Below, one piece after another: positions 1-8,733 of a stretch of 64,000 nucleotides of DNA. Position 1 is the first letter of the stretch. Each line of letters opens with the position of its first letter. The DNA is from Microbulbifer elongatus (GTDB lineage Bacteria; Pseudomonadota; Gammaproteobacteria; Pseudomonadales; Cellvibrionaceae): positions 514,102 to 578,101 of the forward strand of contig NZ_JAIVKJ010000003.1 in assembly GCF_020524885.1 (NCBI RefSeq), given 5' to 3'. The notes under the pieces were generated by a model. That model was given only the letters and a program-made list of their open reading frames with translations, was not told the DNA's origin and searched no databases. A program made the position numbers and the translations under genes.

Positions 1-1262
1 TGTTCGGCAGCGACCAACGCTGCGGCACCGGCAACAAATGGAGAGGCCATGGAGGTGCCGCTATAACTGTCATAGCCGCCACCGGGTATTGTGGAAAGGA
101 TATCCGAACCGGGAGCAGCGATATCCGCACCGGTTTCTCCATGGTTGGAAAAGGAGGCGCGTTTGTCACTGCGGGTGCTGGCTGCCACCGAAATCACATT
201 CGGATGGTCGATGGTTGCGGGGGAGGTGACGTTCATCGAGGTATCAGCGTTGATGCGATCGTTGCCGGCAGCCGCGACAAATAGCATGCCTGCCTCGTTG
301 GCATAACCAATCGCGTCGGCTATTGGACGATTAAAAATTCCCTCAGCTACGGCATCGGTAAACACGGCGCCATAAGAGTTGTTGGAAACCCTCGCGCCCA
401 TGTCGGCCGCGTAAAGTATGCCCTTAACGATATCGGACGTGTAAGCAAAATTAGACTCATCGGCAAACACCTTGATGGCCATCAATTTTGTGTTCCAGGC
501 AACACCGGTAATTCCTGTATTGTTGTCGCCGACGGCACCGATGATCCCGGCTACATGGGTGCCATGGCTATTGGTATCCATCGTGTCGCCGTCTTTATCG
601 GCGAAATCATAGCCGTGTACATCGTCGATAAAGCCATTACCATCGTCGTCGATGTTGTTGCCTGGTATTTCTCCGGGGTTGACCCACATGTTTTCCGCGA
701 GATCCGGGTGTGTGTAGTCGATGCCGCTATCGATCACTGCGACGACCACATCATCCGTGGCGGTGCGAATTGACCAGCCAAGCTCTGCATCGATGTCGGC
801 ACCAGCAGTTCCGCTTTCGCTCCCGTCGTTGCGCAGCCCCCATAATTCGGGCGCGAGATCATTGGGCAGTGTTTGAAGTTGGAATTTCCAGTTGGGTGCT
901 ACGTATTCCACCTCTGGTGATTTTCTGAGAGCTTCGAAACTCTCGCCCGCGCTCGTGGCATTGTTAAAGGTGACGAGTTGCCACGGTGCAAGTTGCTGGC
1001 TAAAGGATTGCAAATAGTTGGCTGGAGAATACAGCGTCTGCATCGATGTAAAGGTATACGGCTGTAATAGCTGGTTCCATAGGTTGTAGGTGGAACCTTC
1101 GCGAAACTTCACCAGTAATTGTCTGCTGGCGAGTTGTGAAACGTTGGTTGTAGGTAGTGGTAGGGTAAGGTTGGACGCTGTTTCCGCTTCGGTAGCGGTG
1201 GTTTGGTGAAACGGTGAACTCAGAAGGACTATGGTAAGGCATAACGCGGCCGGCAATCTCAT
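1..1262 (-). CDS. S8 family serine peptidase (subtilase), C-terminus outside window
   Basis: Secreted subtilisin-like protease. The reading frame opens at an ATG at 1262 and stays open to the window edge, giving 420 codons. Residues 1-23 form a signal peptide, about 45-125 an inhibitor_I9-type propeptide. The catalytic triad is visible: Asp178 in VAVIDSGID, His233 in NSHGTHVAG, Ser404 in GTSMASPFV, with the oxyanion Asn in AAAGND near 334. An acidic Ca-binding-like stretch (NNIDDDGNGFIDD) lies between Asp and His. The family is certain; substrate is unknown. Further C-terminal domains may lie beyond the edge. It is divergent from the ABC operon that starts at 1487. Confidence 0.93.
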   Translation of the reverse strand, partial: MRLPAALCLTIVLLSSPFHQTTATEAETASNLTLPLPTTNVSQLASRQLLVKFREGSTYNLWNQLLQPYTFTSMQTLYSPANYLQSFSQQLAPWQLVTFNNATSAGESFEALRKSPEVEYVAPNWKFQLQTLPNDLAPELWGLRNDGSESGTAGADIDAELGWSIRTATDDVVVAVIDSGIDYTHPDLAENMWVNPGEIPGNNIDDDGNGFIDDVHGYDFADKDGDTMDTNSHGTHVAGIIGAVGDNNTGITGVAWNTKLMAIKVFADESNFAYTSDIVKGILYAADMGARVSNNSYGAVFTDAVAEGIFNRPIADAIGYANEAGMLFVAAAGNDRINADTSMNVTSPATIDHPNVISVAASTRSDKRASFSNHGETGADIAAPGSDILSTIPGGGYDSYSGTSMASPFVAGAAALVAAE

Positions 1263-1378
1263 GTCATACTCCCTTATAGATGACAATTGCTTGGGATTGG
1301 TGTGCTTCAGAGTTGCTGTATTACCATCTCGCTTCCCTTTTTGAGGCACGTGAATACTCTCACTATCGGCGGCGCCAT

Positions 1379-1384
1379 TATAAT
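1379..1384 (+). promoter_or_regulatory. Possible -10 element (TATAAT) of the ABC operon
   Basis: The divergent gap 1263-1486 contains a perfect TATAAT about 100 bp before the ATPase start. No convincing -35 lies 16-18 bp upstream, so this is only a candidate promoter. Confidence 0.3.
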
Positions 1385-1486
1385 CTTGCTAATCTTCTTT
1401 ACCCTGATACCTTCGTATTACATCCCTAAGTCGTAGGCGTTTTACGCTCTGCGAACCAGACTAGTTGCAATGAACTGCTGAGGAAT

Positions 1487-2173
1487 ATGGGTATACCCCT
1501 GATAACAGCGAGCGCGCTCCGCAAGTCTTACGACAATGGTCGCGAACATATCAATGTGCTGAGCGGACTATCCTTCACGCTGCAAAGCGGTGAGGCGGTC
1601 GCAATCGTTGGGCCGTCGGGTTCCGGGAAAAGCACATTGCTCAACCTGCTCAATGGTCTGCTAATACCCGATGGCGGTGCGCTGAACGTTTTTGGTGTGC
1701 CTAGTTCTGAGCTGACTGAAAAGGATTGGGCAGAATTGCGCCGCATGCGTATTGCCACGCTGTTCCAGGATGGCAACCTGATTCCGACCCTCACCGTGGC
1801 GCGCAATGTTGCGTTCCGCGCCGGACTTGCGGGATTGCATGAGCACGATGGAGAGGCGTTGCTTGCGCAGCTCGATATCGCCGATACGGCCAATCGCTAT
1901 CCTGACCAACTCTCCGGAGGCCAGCGGCAGCGCGCAGCGCTGACCTGCGCTTTTGTAATGCAGCCGCAGGTAATACTCGCCGATGAACCCACGGGAAGCC
2001 TCGACTATGCCACCGCACAAAAGGTGGCGCCGCTCTTCTTTGATGCTATTCGAGAGCGCGGCGTAGGCGCATTGATCGTTACCCATAATCCGGAATTGGC
2101 CAAACGCTGCGACCGGGTCCTTGAACTGCGGGAAGGAGCCCTACATCCATGGGACTCGGCCATGTCTTCCTGA
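1487..2173 (+). CDS. ABC transporter ATP-binding protein (AttE/LolD-like)
   Basis: Cytoplasmic ATPase of a type VII (MacB/LolCDE-like) ABC system, 228 aa. Walker A GPSGSGKS at 42-49, Q-loop near 94, signature LSGGQRQR at 142-149, Walker B VILADEP at 162-168, H-loop in VTHNPE near 205. A GAGGAAT ribosome site precedes the ATG. It overlaps the permease gene by 25 bp and is co-transcribed with it and with an AttH/CrtC-like lipoprotein, the arrangement of AttEFGH-type systems. Such systems use energy for envelope work rather than classical import; the actual substrate is not visible here. Confidence 0.93.
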   Translation: MGIPLITASALRKSYDNGREHINVLSGLSFTLQSGEAVAIVGPSGSGKSTLLNLLNGLLIPDGGALNVFGVPSSELTEKDWAELRRMRIATLFQDGNLIPTLTVARNVAFRAGLAGLHEHDGEALLAQLDIADTANRYPDQLSGGQRQRAALTCAFVMQPQVILADEPTGSLDYATAQKVAPLFFDAIRERGVGALIVTHNPELAKRCDRVLELREGALHPWDSAMSS

Positions 2174-4512
2174 GTCATTACCAGCGGCATCCCGGCCAGT
2201 TGGCTGGGCTGGTGCTGATTCTGCTGTGTGCTGCGATGTTGTGGAGTGGGGTTCGCTCGCTCACTGGTTCTGCAGAGAATGCCGTGGCCCGTTCACAGGC
2301 GGCTCTTGAACCGTTACTCAGTATTGTGCGGGAAGATGGTGCCGCGCTCGACATCCAGGATTTTGTGCGACTGCGTCGTGCGGGATTGTGTGCGTCACCG
2401 CGAATGACGGTGACATTTTCCCAGTCGGCTGCTCCGGCGATCATCGGTATCGATCCTTTCAGTGCTGGGTGTTTGCGGCAGTACCGCGAGCAGCAGCAAG
2501 AGGGCGAAAGTGCTGCGCTCGTGGGCAAGCTGGTTACCCAATTTGATCGACCACTGTTAATGGGGAGTGCGAAAGACCTGCTGCGCTGGAAGCAATTGTC
2601 TCTGCCGCACTCCGCGTCAATTCAGTGGGAGGCAGTAGAGGGATTATCCAGCGGTGAGTTGCTTGCCGATATATCCGTAGCCGCCGAGCTGTCAGCGGAT
2701 GGCCGCAGTCGGCTGCAAATTTTTTTACCGGCGACGGAACTGGACCGACTGCCGCTTCCTGTGGGTTACCGCAGCCAGATACAGGACTACGGCGTGGAGC
2801 CTGACCCGCTGGTGAATGCCTTTCTGTTAAGCCTGGACGCGCTCGGCGCCCTGGCGCTGCTGGTTGCCGCACTGCTGGTGCGCAGTGTCTATCGCTTTGC
2901 GCTGGAGCAGCGCCGTCGAAGTCTCGAAATTCTCCTGCGCCTCGGTGTTCCGAATACGCATTTGCGGCTTGCGCTGATTGCAGAGGTAGTACTGGTGGCG
3001 CTGGTCGGTGGCACTTTGGGGATGTGGCTCGGGGGGCAGCTGGCGTCGGCAATGGCAGAAGGGTTCGAGGGAACGCTGCGGGGAATGTTCAATGTCGATA
3101 GCCTGACCATGGCCGGCCCCACACTCGAAACCTGGCTGGGTATGGTGCTCATATTAGCGGTCGTAGTTGCCTGGGCCTGTGCGGATTTACTGCTGCTGCG
3201 CGTGGAAAAGCAGGGAAGGGCAGAGGTAAAAACCTGGCGGTGGCTTGCGGCCCCCGTGTTGGTTGCGGTGTCTTTGGCCGTTTTGCTGATAACCGACAAG
3301 CTCTGGTTGGTGTTTCTTTCGGCGCTCGGCTGCCTGATCGGGGCAGGGCTGCTGCTCCCTGAATTGCTTAACCGGCTTTTTGCCCTTGCCGAACGGTATT
3401 GTCGGCAACCGCTTCTGGAATGGTCATTCTCTGAGATGCGGGTCTTGTGCAGCCTGTTGCAGTTACCCCTCACCGCACTGGCGTTTGCCATTGCCACTGC
3501 GATTGGTGTGCATGCCATGGTGACGGGATTTGAAACCACCTTCGGCCGCTGGCTCGACCAGCGCCTGCAAGGTGACCTCTATCTGGATCCCGGCCGGCAA
3601 GTCGATGCCGTAGAGTGGGAGAAACGTTTACAGCGCCTGCCGGGGGTAACCAGCGTGTTGCCCATGGTGCGTGGTCGCGGGTTGCTTGACGGGGTGCCCG
3701 TGGATGTTTTTGCCGTGGACCCGGCGTCGCCATTGCTGCAGGAATGGCCTTTTCTGGTGGCGGTGCCCGACCATTGGTCAGCCCTCGTAACAGGTGGGGT
3801 GCTGATCAACGAGCAGCTTGCGCGCAGGCGATCTCTCGATGTCAGTGATGCGGTCAAGGTCCAGGTAGGCGGCCAGGTGCAGTCGCGCAGCGTGGTTGGC
3901 ATCTACGCAGATTACGGCAGGCCAGACGGAGAGATGATGTTGCCAATCTCGGCGGTCACCGATGCCTTGCCCGGCAGTTACGCTGCGTTTGTACTGGGCG
4001 TTACTTCCCTGGGTGAGTCTGGCTGGCGGGAATGGCCCGAACAGTTTCACTGGCTGGCCGAAAGCCGCCTGCGTGATCAGGCGGGACTGAAGCAGGCGGC
4101 CAATGCGGCGTTTGATCGAACCTTTCAGATGACCCGAAGGCTGAACACTCTCACCCTGGTGCTGGCGGGAACGGCGCTGGCGCTGATGGGGCTGGTGATA
4201 TTCCGCATGCGCCAGGGCAGTTATACCTTGCTGCACGTGTACGGCGTACAGAGGCGCAACCTGCGCCGGCGTCTCATTGCCCACAGCATGCTGGTAACCG
4301 GCTTGCTCGGCTTGCTGGCGATACCGCTGGGCGTTTTCCTGGGCTGGGTGCTGGTGGCACGGGTCAACCCTGTGGCGTTTGGTTGGGCGCTGCCCTTGCA
4401 CCTGTATCCCGGCTTCTGGCTGCTGGTATGGGCCGCCTGTCTGCTGATCGGTGCGCTTGTGGCGTTACTGGTGGGCAACCCGGTACGACTGGGGACATTA
4501 AAGAATGAGTAG
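2149..4512 (+). CDS. FtsX-like ABC transporter permease
   Basis: Inner-membrane permease of 787 aa with two FtsX-type modules. There is one N-terminal membrane helix (about 18-38), a large periplasmic domain, helices around 225-245, 267-300 and 330-400, a second periplasmic domain, and three helices at the C-terminus (about 665-780). The double-length layout matches COG0577 permeases that act without a second permease subunit. Start and end overlap the neighbours (25 bp with the ATPase, 8 bp with the lipoprotein), showing a tightly coupled three-gene operon. Confidence 0.9.
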   Translation: MGLGHVFLSHYQRHPGQLAGLVLILLCAAMLWSGVRSLTGSAENAVARSQAALEPLLSIVREDGAALDIQDFVRLRRAGLCASPRMTVTFSQSAAPAIIGIDPFSAGCLRQYREQQQEGESAALVGKLVTQFDRPLLMGSAKDLLRWKQLSLPHSASIQWEAVEGLSSGELLADISVAAELSADGRSRLQIFLPATELDRLPLPVGYRSQIQDYGVEPDPLVNAFLLSLDALGALALLVAALLVRSVYRFALEQRRRSLEILLRLGVPNTHLRLALIAEVVLVALVGGTLGMWLGGQLASAMAEGFEGTLRGMFNVDSLTMAGPTLETWLGMVLILAVVVAWACADLLLLRVEKQGRAEVKTWRWLAAPVLVAVSLAVLLITDKLWLVFLSALGCLIGAGLLLPELLNRLFALAERYCRQPLLEWSFSEMRVLCSLLQLPLTALAFAIATAIGVHAMVTGFETTFGRWLDQRLQGDLYLDPGRQVDAVEWEKRLQRLPGVTSVLPMVRGRGLLDGVPVDVFAVDPASPLLQEWPFLVAVPDHWSALVTGGVLINEQLARRRSLDVSDAVKVQVGGQVQSRSVVGIYADYGRPDGEMMLPISAVTDALPGSYAAFVLGVTSLGESGWREWPEQFHWLAESRLRDQAGLKQAANAAFDRTFQMTRRLNTLTLVLAGTALALMGLVIFRMRQGSYTLLHVYGVQRRNLRRRLIAHSMLVTGLLGLLAIPLGVFLGWVLVARVNPVAFGWALPLHLYPGFWLLVWAACLLIGALVALLVGNPVRLGTLKNE

Positions 4513-5578
4513 GGCGGGCTGGATACTTTTGGCCCTCCTTGTCGCTATGCTCGCTGGCTGTACGGAAGAGGTCGGTCGGGATTCCTCTGTTGGGGCCTTG
4601 ACCGACCCTCCTGCGGGCTTTCGTCAGGCGGCACCGGGTATGAGGGTCAATTTGCCGGAGGATATGGGAGCGCACCCCGAATACCGACTGGAGTGGTGGT
4701 ACCTCACCGCCAATCTGAAAAGTGCCGATGGCAAACGATTTGGCGTCCAGTGGACCTTGTTTCGCAATGGTGTCAGGCCGGGACCGTTTACCAGTGTTGA
4801 GCCAGGATGGCAGCGCGATGAAATCTGGCTTGCCCATGCGGCCCTGAGTCGCCCCGACGAGCACCACTTTGCCGACCGCGCTGCCCGCGGTGGCACGGGC
4901 CAGGCCGGGGTCATGGAGCAGCCATTCAAGGCCTGGATCGATCACTGGGAGCTGAGGAGCCTGGATGCCAGCACCTGGGAAATCTCGGTGGAAGGCGAGG
5001 ACTTTCGTTATCGCCTGAAAATCCAGCCGCAACAGCCTGCGGTGCTGAACGGCGATCGCGGCTTCAGCGCCAAATCCGCTGCCGGCGGTGGCTCAATGTA
5101 TTTCAGCTATCCATTGCGAATAATCGATGGTGAGCTAGAGGTTGGAGGTGAGAAATTCGCCGTAAGCGGGCAGGGGTGGTTCGATCGGGAATGGAGTAGC
5201 CAGTACCTGAAATCCGATCAGGTGGGCTGGGACTGGATGGCCCTGCACCTGGATGATGGTCGTCACCTGATGCTGTTCCGCGTGCGCGGTGCTGACGATT
5301 TTTATTCTGCAACGGTGGTGGGCAAGTCCGGCAAAGCACGTACCCTCACGGATCGTGAATTCACGCTGACGCCACTCGAATTTCGCAACAGCCGATTTGG
5401 CAGTGTGCCAACCACCTGGCAGCTAAGTGTGCCATTGGCCGACATAAACGTGCAGGTCCGATCCTGGCCCGGGGACTACTGGAACCCCGGTGCGCTGCGC
5501 TACTGGGAGGGCCCCGTCGAGGTGAGCGGGAGCCACACCGGAGAGGGGTACCTGGAGATGACCGGGTACGGGGATTGA
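4505..5578 (+). CDS. Lipoprotein with carotenoid 1,2-hydratase (CrtC/AttH) lipocalin-like domain
   Basis: 357 aa lipoprotein; the lipobox LLVAMLAGC places the acylated Cys at about residue 19. The mature protein starts with the family hallmark EYRLEWWYLTANL (about 60-72) and continues as the AttH/CrtC beta-barrel pair, with GQGWFDREWSSQYL near 220 and GYLEMTGYG at the C-terminus. Despite the family name no carotenoid genes are nearby; next to an FtsX-type ABC pair it is better read as the AttH component of an AttEFGH-like system. Whether it faces periplasm or surface cannot be told from sequence: +2 is Thr, not Asp. Confidence 0.88.
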   Translation: MSRAGWILLALLVAMLAGCTEEVGRDSSVGALTDPPAGFRQAAPGMRVNLPEDMGAHPEYRLEWWYLTANLKSADGKRFGVQWTLFRNGVRPGPFTSVEPGWQRDEIWLAHAALSRPDEHHFADRAARGGTGQAGVMEQPFKAWIDHWELRSLDASTWEISVEGEDFRYRLKIQPQQPAVLNGDRGFSAKSAAGGGSMYFSYPLRIIDGELEVGGEKFAVSGQGWFDREWSSQYLKSDQVGWDWMALHLDDGRHLMLFRVRGADDFYSATVVGKSGKARTLTDREFTLTPLEFRNSRFGSVPTTWQLSVPLADINVQVRSWPGDYWNPGALRYWEGPVEVSGSHTGEGYLEMTGYGD

Positions 5579-5666
5579 AATGAGCAGGAAGGAGACCCTG
5601 ACTTAAACGGCGACAGTGAGGGTTCCGCTATCGCCATTCATTTCAGGGGAAGGTTTGCCCTGCGCT

Positions 5667-6110
5667 TCAGAAGCGCAGGCGAACACCGAGGGCGCCATCT
5701 ACGCCAAAGCCTTCCTCGTTCTCGTTGTCACTGAAGGCAAAATTGGGCACTGCCTGGATGTAGGCCTGAAGACTCGGGGCGATGCCGAAGGTAAGGCCTA
5801 CCGGCAGGCGCACACCCGCCTTGTCGTTGTCGCTGTTGTTGCCGCCATCTTCATAAAAGCCGCCCGCGTCGATATATGCGTGCATGGTTCCCAGGTCGTT
5901 GCTGAAGTTCTGAATTCGCATATCCACGGCCAGTGCATCGCTGTTGACGAACACCGAGGTGCCGCGAAACTGGGCGGTTACGCCGACACCCAGATCGTAG
6001 GCAAGGCCGAGACCCACGCCGTTGTTACTTTTGGCGAGTGTCGGCGCGCTGCATGCGGCGACCAGTACGGCGAGGGCAAACTTGTTGAGTTTTGTAGACA
6101 GCTTCTTCAT
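5667..6110 (-). CDS. Small outer-membrane beta-barrel protein (YfaZ-like)
   Basis: 147 aa with a signal peptide ending near ALAK (about 27). The mature part alternates hydrophobic and polar residues and ends in GALGVRLRF, the terminal aromatic typical of BAM-assembled barrels. About eight short strands fit the length. An acidic NSDNDK loop lies in the middle. YfaZ-type family membership is a guess from layout; function unknown. It is convergent with the ABC operon. Confidence 0.6.
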   Translation of the reverse strand: MKKLSTKLNKFALAVLVAACSAPTLAKSNNGVGLGLAYDLGVGVTAQFRGTSVFVNSDALAVDMRIQNFSNDLGTMHAYIDAGGFYEDGGNNSDNDKAGVRLPVGLTFGIAPSLQAYIQAVPNFAFSDNENEEGFGVDGALGVRLRF

Positions 6111-6203
6111 GGGTACCTCTCAGTGAATCAGGACGAGGGGCGAGTATAGATAGGCGTGTATGCGGTGCTTTGCGCTAGGTCACAGTTGGAAGAAAGTGTC
6201 AAA

Positions 6204-6222
6204 GGGCGCAGGTTTTGCGCCC
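6204..6222 (-). terminator. Hairpin downstream of the S9 peptidase gene
   Basis: Perfect 7-bp stem GGGCGCA/TGCGCCC with a 5-nt loop, followed on the minus strand by TTT. It lies 100 bp past the peptidase stop. The T tract is short, so a terminator role is likely but not certain. Confidence 0.45.
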
Positions 6223-6321
6223 GTATTTATGGAGTCTGTATCTCATCCGCTGGCATCCGGGTGGTGCCCGATGCCAACGTCTCTTCGCAAATTTAAGAGT
6301 TTGTCTGCCAAGTCAGTGCGT

Positions 6322-8505
6322 TCACTGATTGGTATTTTCCAAATGCCCCTTGCCGAGTAGATCGAGGTAGAAGGCGTATTCCAGGGCCCGCTCTTTATTC
6401 CGGCGGAAGCGACCGGAGGCTCCTCCATGACCCGCCTCCATATTGGTGTGGAACAGAAGTTGGTTCTGGTCGGTTTTGAGTTCGCGCAGTTTTGCCACCC
6501 ATTTCATCGGCTCGAAATACTGTACCTGCGAGTCGTGAAGTCCGGTGGTCACAAGAATACTCGGGTAGTCCTGCGCTTTTACCTGATCGTAAGGAGAGTA
6601 GGAAAGCATGTAGTCATAGCTATCCTTGTTGTTGGGATTACCCCACTCGTCGTACTCGTTCACGGTCAGCGGAATGGATTCATCCAGCATGGTTGTGACC
6701 ACATCCACGAAAGGAACTTTGGCGGTAATGCCGCGGTAAAGATCCGGTTCCATGTTTATCACGGCACCCATCAACAGGCCTCCCGCGCTGCCGCCGGAAG
6801 CGAAAACCTTGTCGGGCGCGGCGTAGTTGTGCTTGACCAGTCCCTTAGTTACATCGATAAAGTCAGTAAAGGTGTTCTTCTTATTGAACATCTTTCCGTC
6901 TTCATACCAGGCCCGCCCCAGTTTCTGACCACCGCGAATGTGGGCAATGGCGAACACGAAGCCCCTGTCCAGAAGTGAAAAGACACTGGGAATAAACACC
7001 GGGTCGATGGTATTGCCGTAAGATCCATAGCCGTATTGCAAGAGCGGATGGGAGCCGTCCTTCTTGAACAGGTCTTGACGGTAAACCAGTGACACTGGGA
7101 TTTGCTTGCCGTCTCGGGCGGTAACACGAATGCCCTCAGCCTTGTAGCGGGTGCGGTCGAAATCCCCCAGGACCTTGTCCTGCTTCATCAATTTGAGATC
7201 GCCAGAGCGCAGGTCCGCGTCATAGATGGTGTTTGGCGTGGTCAGACTGGAGTAGGAAATTCGGACGGCACCGGACGATACGTCTGGATTATTACTGAGG
7301 GACAGCTGGTAGACCGGGTCGTTGAAGCCGACTTCGAAATCATCTTCGTTTGCCAGTCCGATGATCCGCAGCGCGGACTGGCCATTGGCCCGTTCGACAA
7401 CCGCCAGTCGGTCATCGAATGTCACGAAGTCTTCCAGCAATACGTCTTCCCGATGTGGAATGACTTCCTGCCACTGGGATTTGTCGTTGACCGCGTCAGC
7501 ACTTGCCTTCATCAGGCGGAAGTTCTCCGCCTGCCAGTTTGTCTGGATGAAATATTCATCGTTGAGTTTTTGCACAAAATACTCATGCTTGGGCTCGAGT
7601 GCATGCAGTGGCTGGAATTCACCATTCGGCGTATCGGCGTTCAGTACGGAAACACCTTTCACCAACGTCGAGTAATGATGGATGTAGATCATCGCATCAT
7701 CACGTGACTTGGAGATAAAGGTGTAAAAGCTACTGTCTTTTTCTTCGTAGACAATCTGGTCCTCGCTTTGCGGAGTGCCCAGTTTGTGTCGCATCACCTG
7801 AAAGCCGAGCAGGGTTTGCGGGTCCTTGTTGATGTAGAACACCGTCTGGTTATCATTCGCCCAGACCACAGTGCCCTCGGCATTCTCCAGTGTGTCCTGC
7901 AGCAGCTCTCCAGTGCTCAGATCCTTGAAGCGAATACTGTAAATTCGGCGCCCAATTTTGTCCTCGGGATAAGCGAGTAGCTTGTTGTCCGGTGACACCG
8001 CAGTACGTGCCACATTGTAGTAGGCGTGGTCTTCTGCGAGCGCATTGACATCCAGTAAGACTTCTTCTGCTGCCTCAAGGTTACCTTTTTTACGCGCATG
8101 AATCGGGTACTCACCATCGGACTCGTAGCGTGTGTAATACCAGTAGCCACGTACTTTTACCGGGACCGAAGCTTTATCTTTCTCCAGCCGCCCGACCATT
8201 TCTTCGTACAAGGCATCCTGCAGCGACTTAGTGTGAGCCATGATCTGGTCGACATAGTGGTTCTCTGCCTCCAGGTGCGCGAGCATTTCAGGGTCGCTAC
8301 GGGAATCGTCACGCATCCAGTAATAGGGGTCGATGCGCTCGTGGCCGTGTATTTCCATCTTGTGCGGGACTTTCTTGGCCACGGGAGGGGCCACTTTAGG
8401 CGCCAGTGCGCTGCTGTCTGGCGAGGTGGGGTTATTCTCGTCGGCTGGTTTGCCGCAGCCTGTGGCAAAGATGGTCAAAGCAAGGAAGGCAATATGAGGC
8501 TTCAT
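6322..8505 (-). CDS. ptrB: Oligopeptidase B (S9A prolyl oligopeptidase family), lipoprotein form
   Basis: 727 aa serine peptidase that cleaves short peptides after basic residues. The C-terminal hydrolase domain matches oligopeptidase B closely: catalytic Ser in GGSAGGLLMG (about 571), PFVDVVTTMLDESIP, Asp in GLHDSQVQY (about 657), His in EAGHGGASGRF (about 693). The N-terminal half is the seven-bladed propeller, with YYWMRDDSR near the start. Unusual for PtrB, the N-terminus is a lipoprotein signal (FATGC near 17) followed by a Ser/Pro-rich linker, so this copy is probably periplasmic and membrane-anchored. It stands alone. Confidence 0.93.
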   Translation of the reverse strand: MKPHIAFLALTIFATGCGKPADENNPTSPDSSALAPKVAPPVAKKVPHKMEIHGHERIDPYYWMRDDSRSDPEMLAHLEAENHYVDQIMAHTKSLQDALYEEMVGRLEKDKASVPVKVRGYWYYTRYESDGEYPIHARKKGNLEAAEEVLLDVNALAEDHAYYNVARTAVSPDNKLLAYPEDKIGRRIYSIRFKDLSTGELLQDTLENAEGTVVWANDNQTVFYINKDPQTLLGFQVMRHKLGTPQSEDQIVYEEKDSSFYTFISKSRDDAMIYIHHYSTLVKGVSVLNADTPNGEFQPLHALEPKHEYFVQKLNDEYFIQTNWQAENFRLMKASADAVNDKSQWQEVIPHREDVLLEDFVTFDDRLAVVERANGQSALRIIGLANEDDFEVGFNDPVYQLSLSNNPDVSSGAVRISYSSLTTPNTIYDADLRSGDLKLMKQDKVLGDFDRTRYKAEGIRVTARDGKQIPVSLVYRQDLFKKDGSHPLLQYGYGSYGNTIDPVFIPSVFSLLDRGFVFAIAHIRGGQKLGRAWYEDGKMFNKKNTFTDFIDVTKGLVKHNYAAPDKVFASGGSAGGLLMGAVINMEPDLYRGITAKVPFVDVVTTMLDESIPLTVNEYDEWGNPNNKDSYDYMLSYSPYDQVKAQDYPSILVTTGLHDSQVQYFEPMKWVAKLRELKTDQNQLLFHTNMEAGHGGASGRFRRNKERALEYAFYLDLLGKGHLENTNQ

Positions 8506-8733
8506 GGCAGCTCCGGGTGATGTTTATCGTTATACCGCGACTGGCGATATCCTATAACAGATCTTCACCACAGGGACATTCGGTGCGACGAAGGGCGGTG
8601 TCGTGAAAACACGCCCGCGAGCACAGATGATCGCGTTAGCGGCAGACGAGCTACCCTAAATTCTGCATAATGCCGCGCCGTCGCCTGACCCAGATGGCAG
8701 GCCGCCACACATTCTCCTAATCCGGTAGTTTCC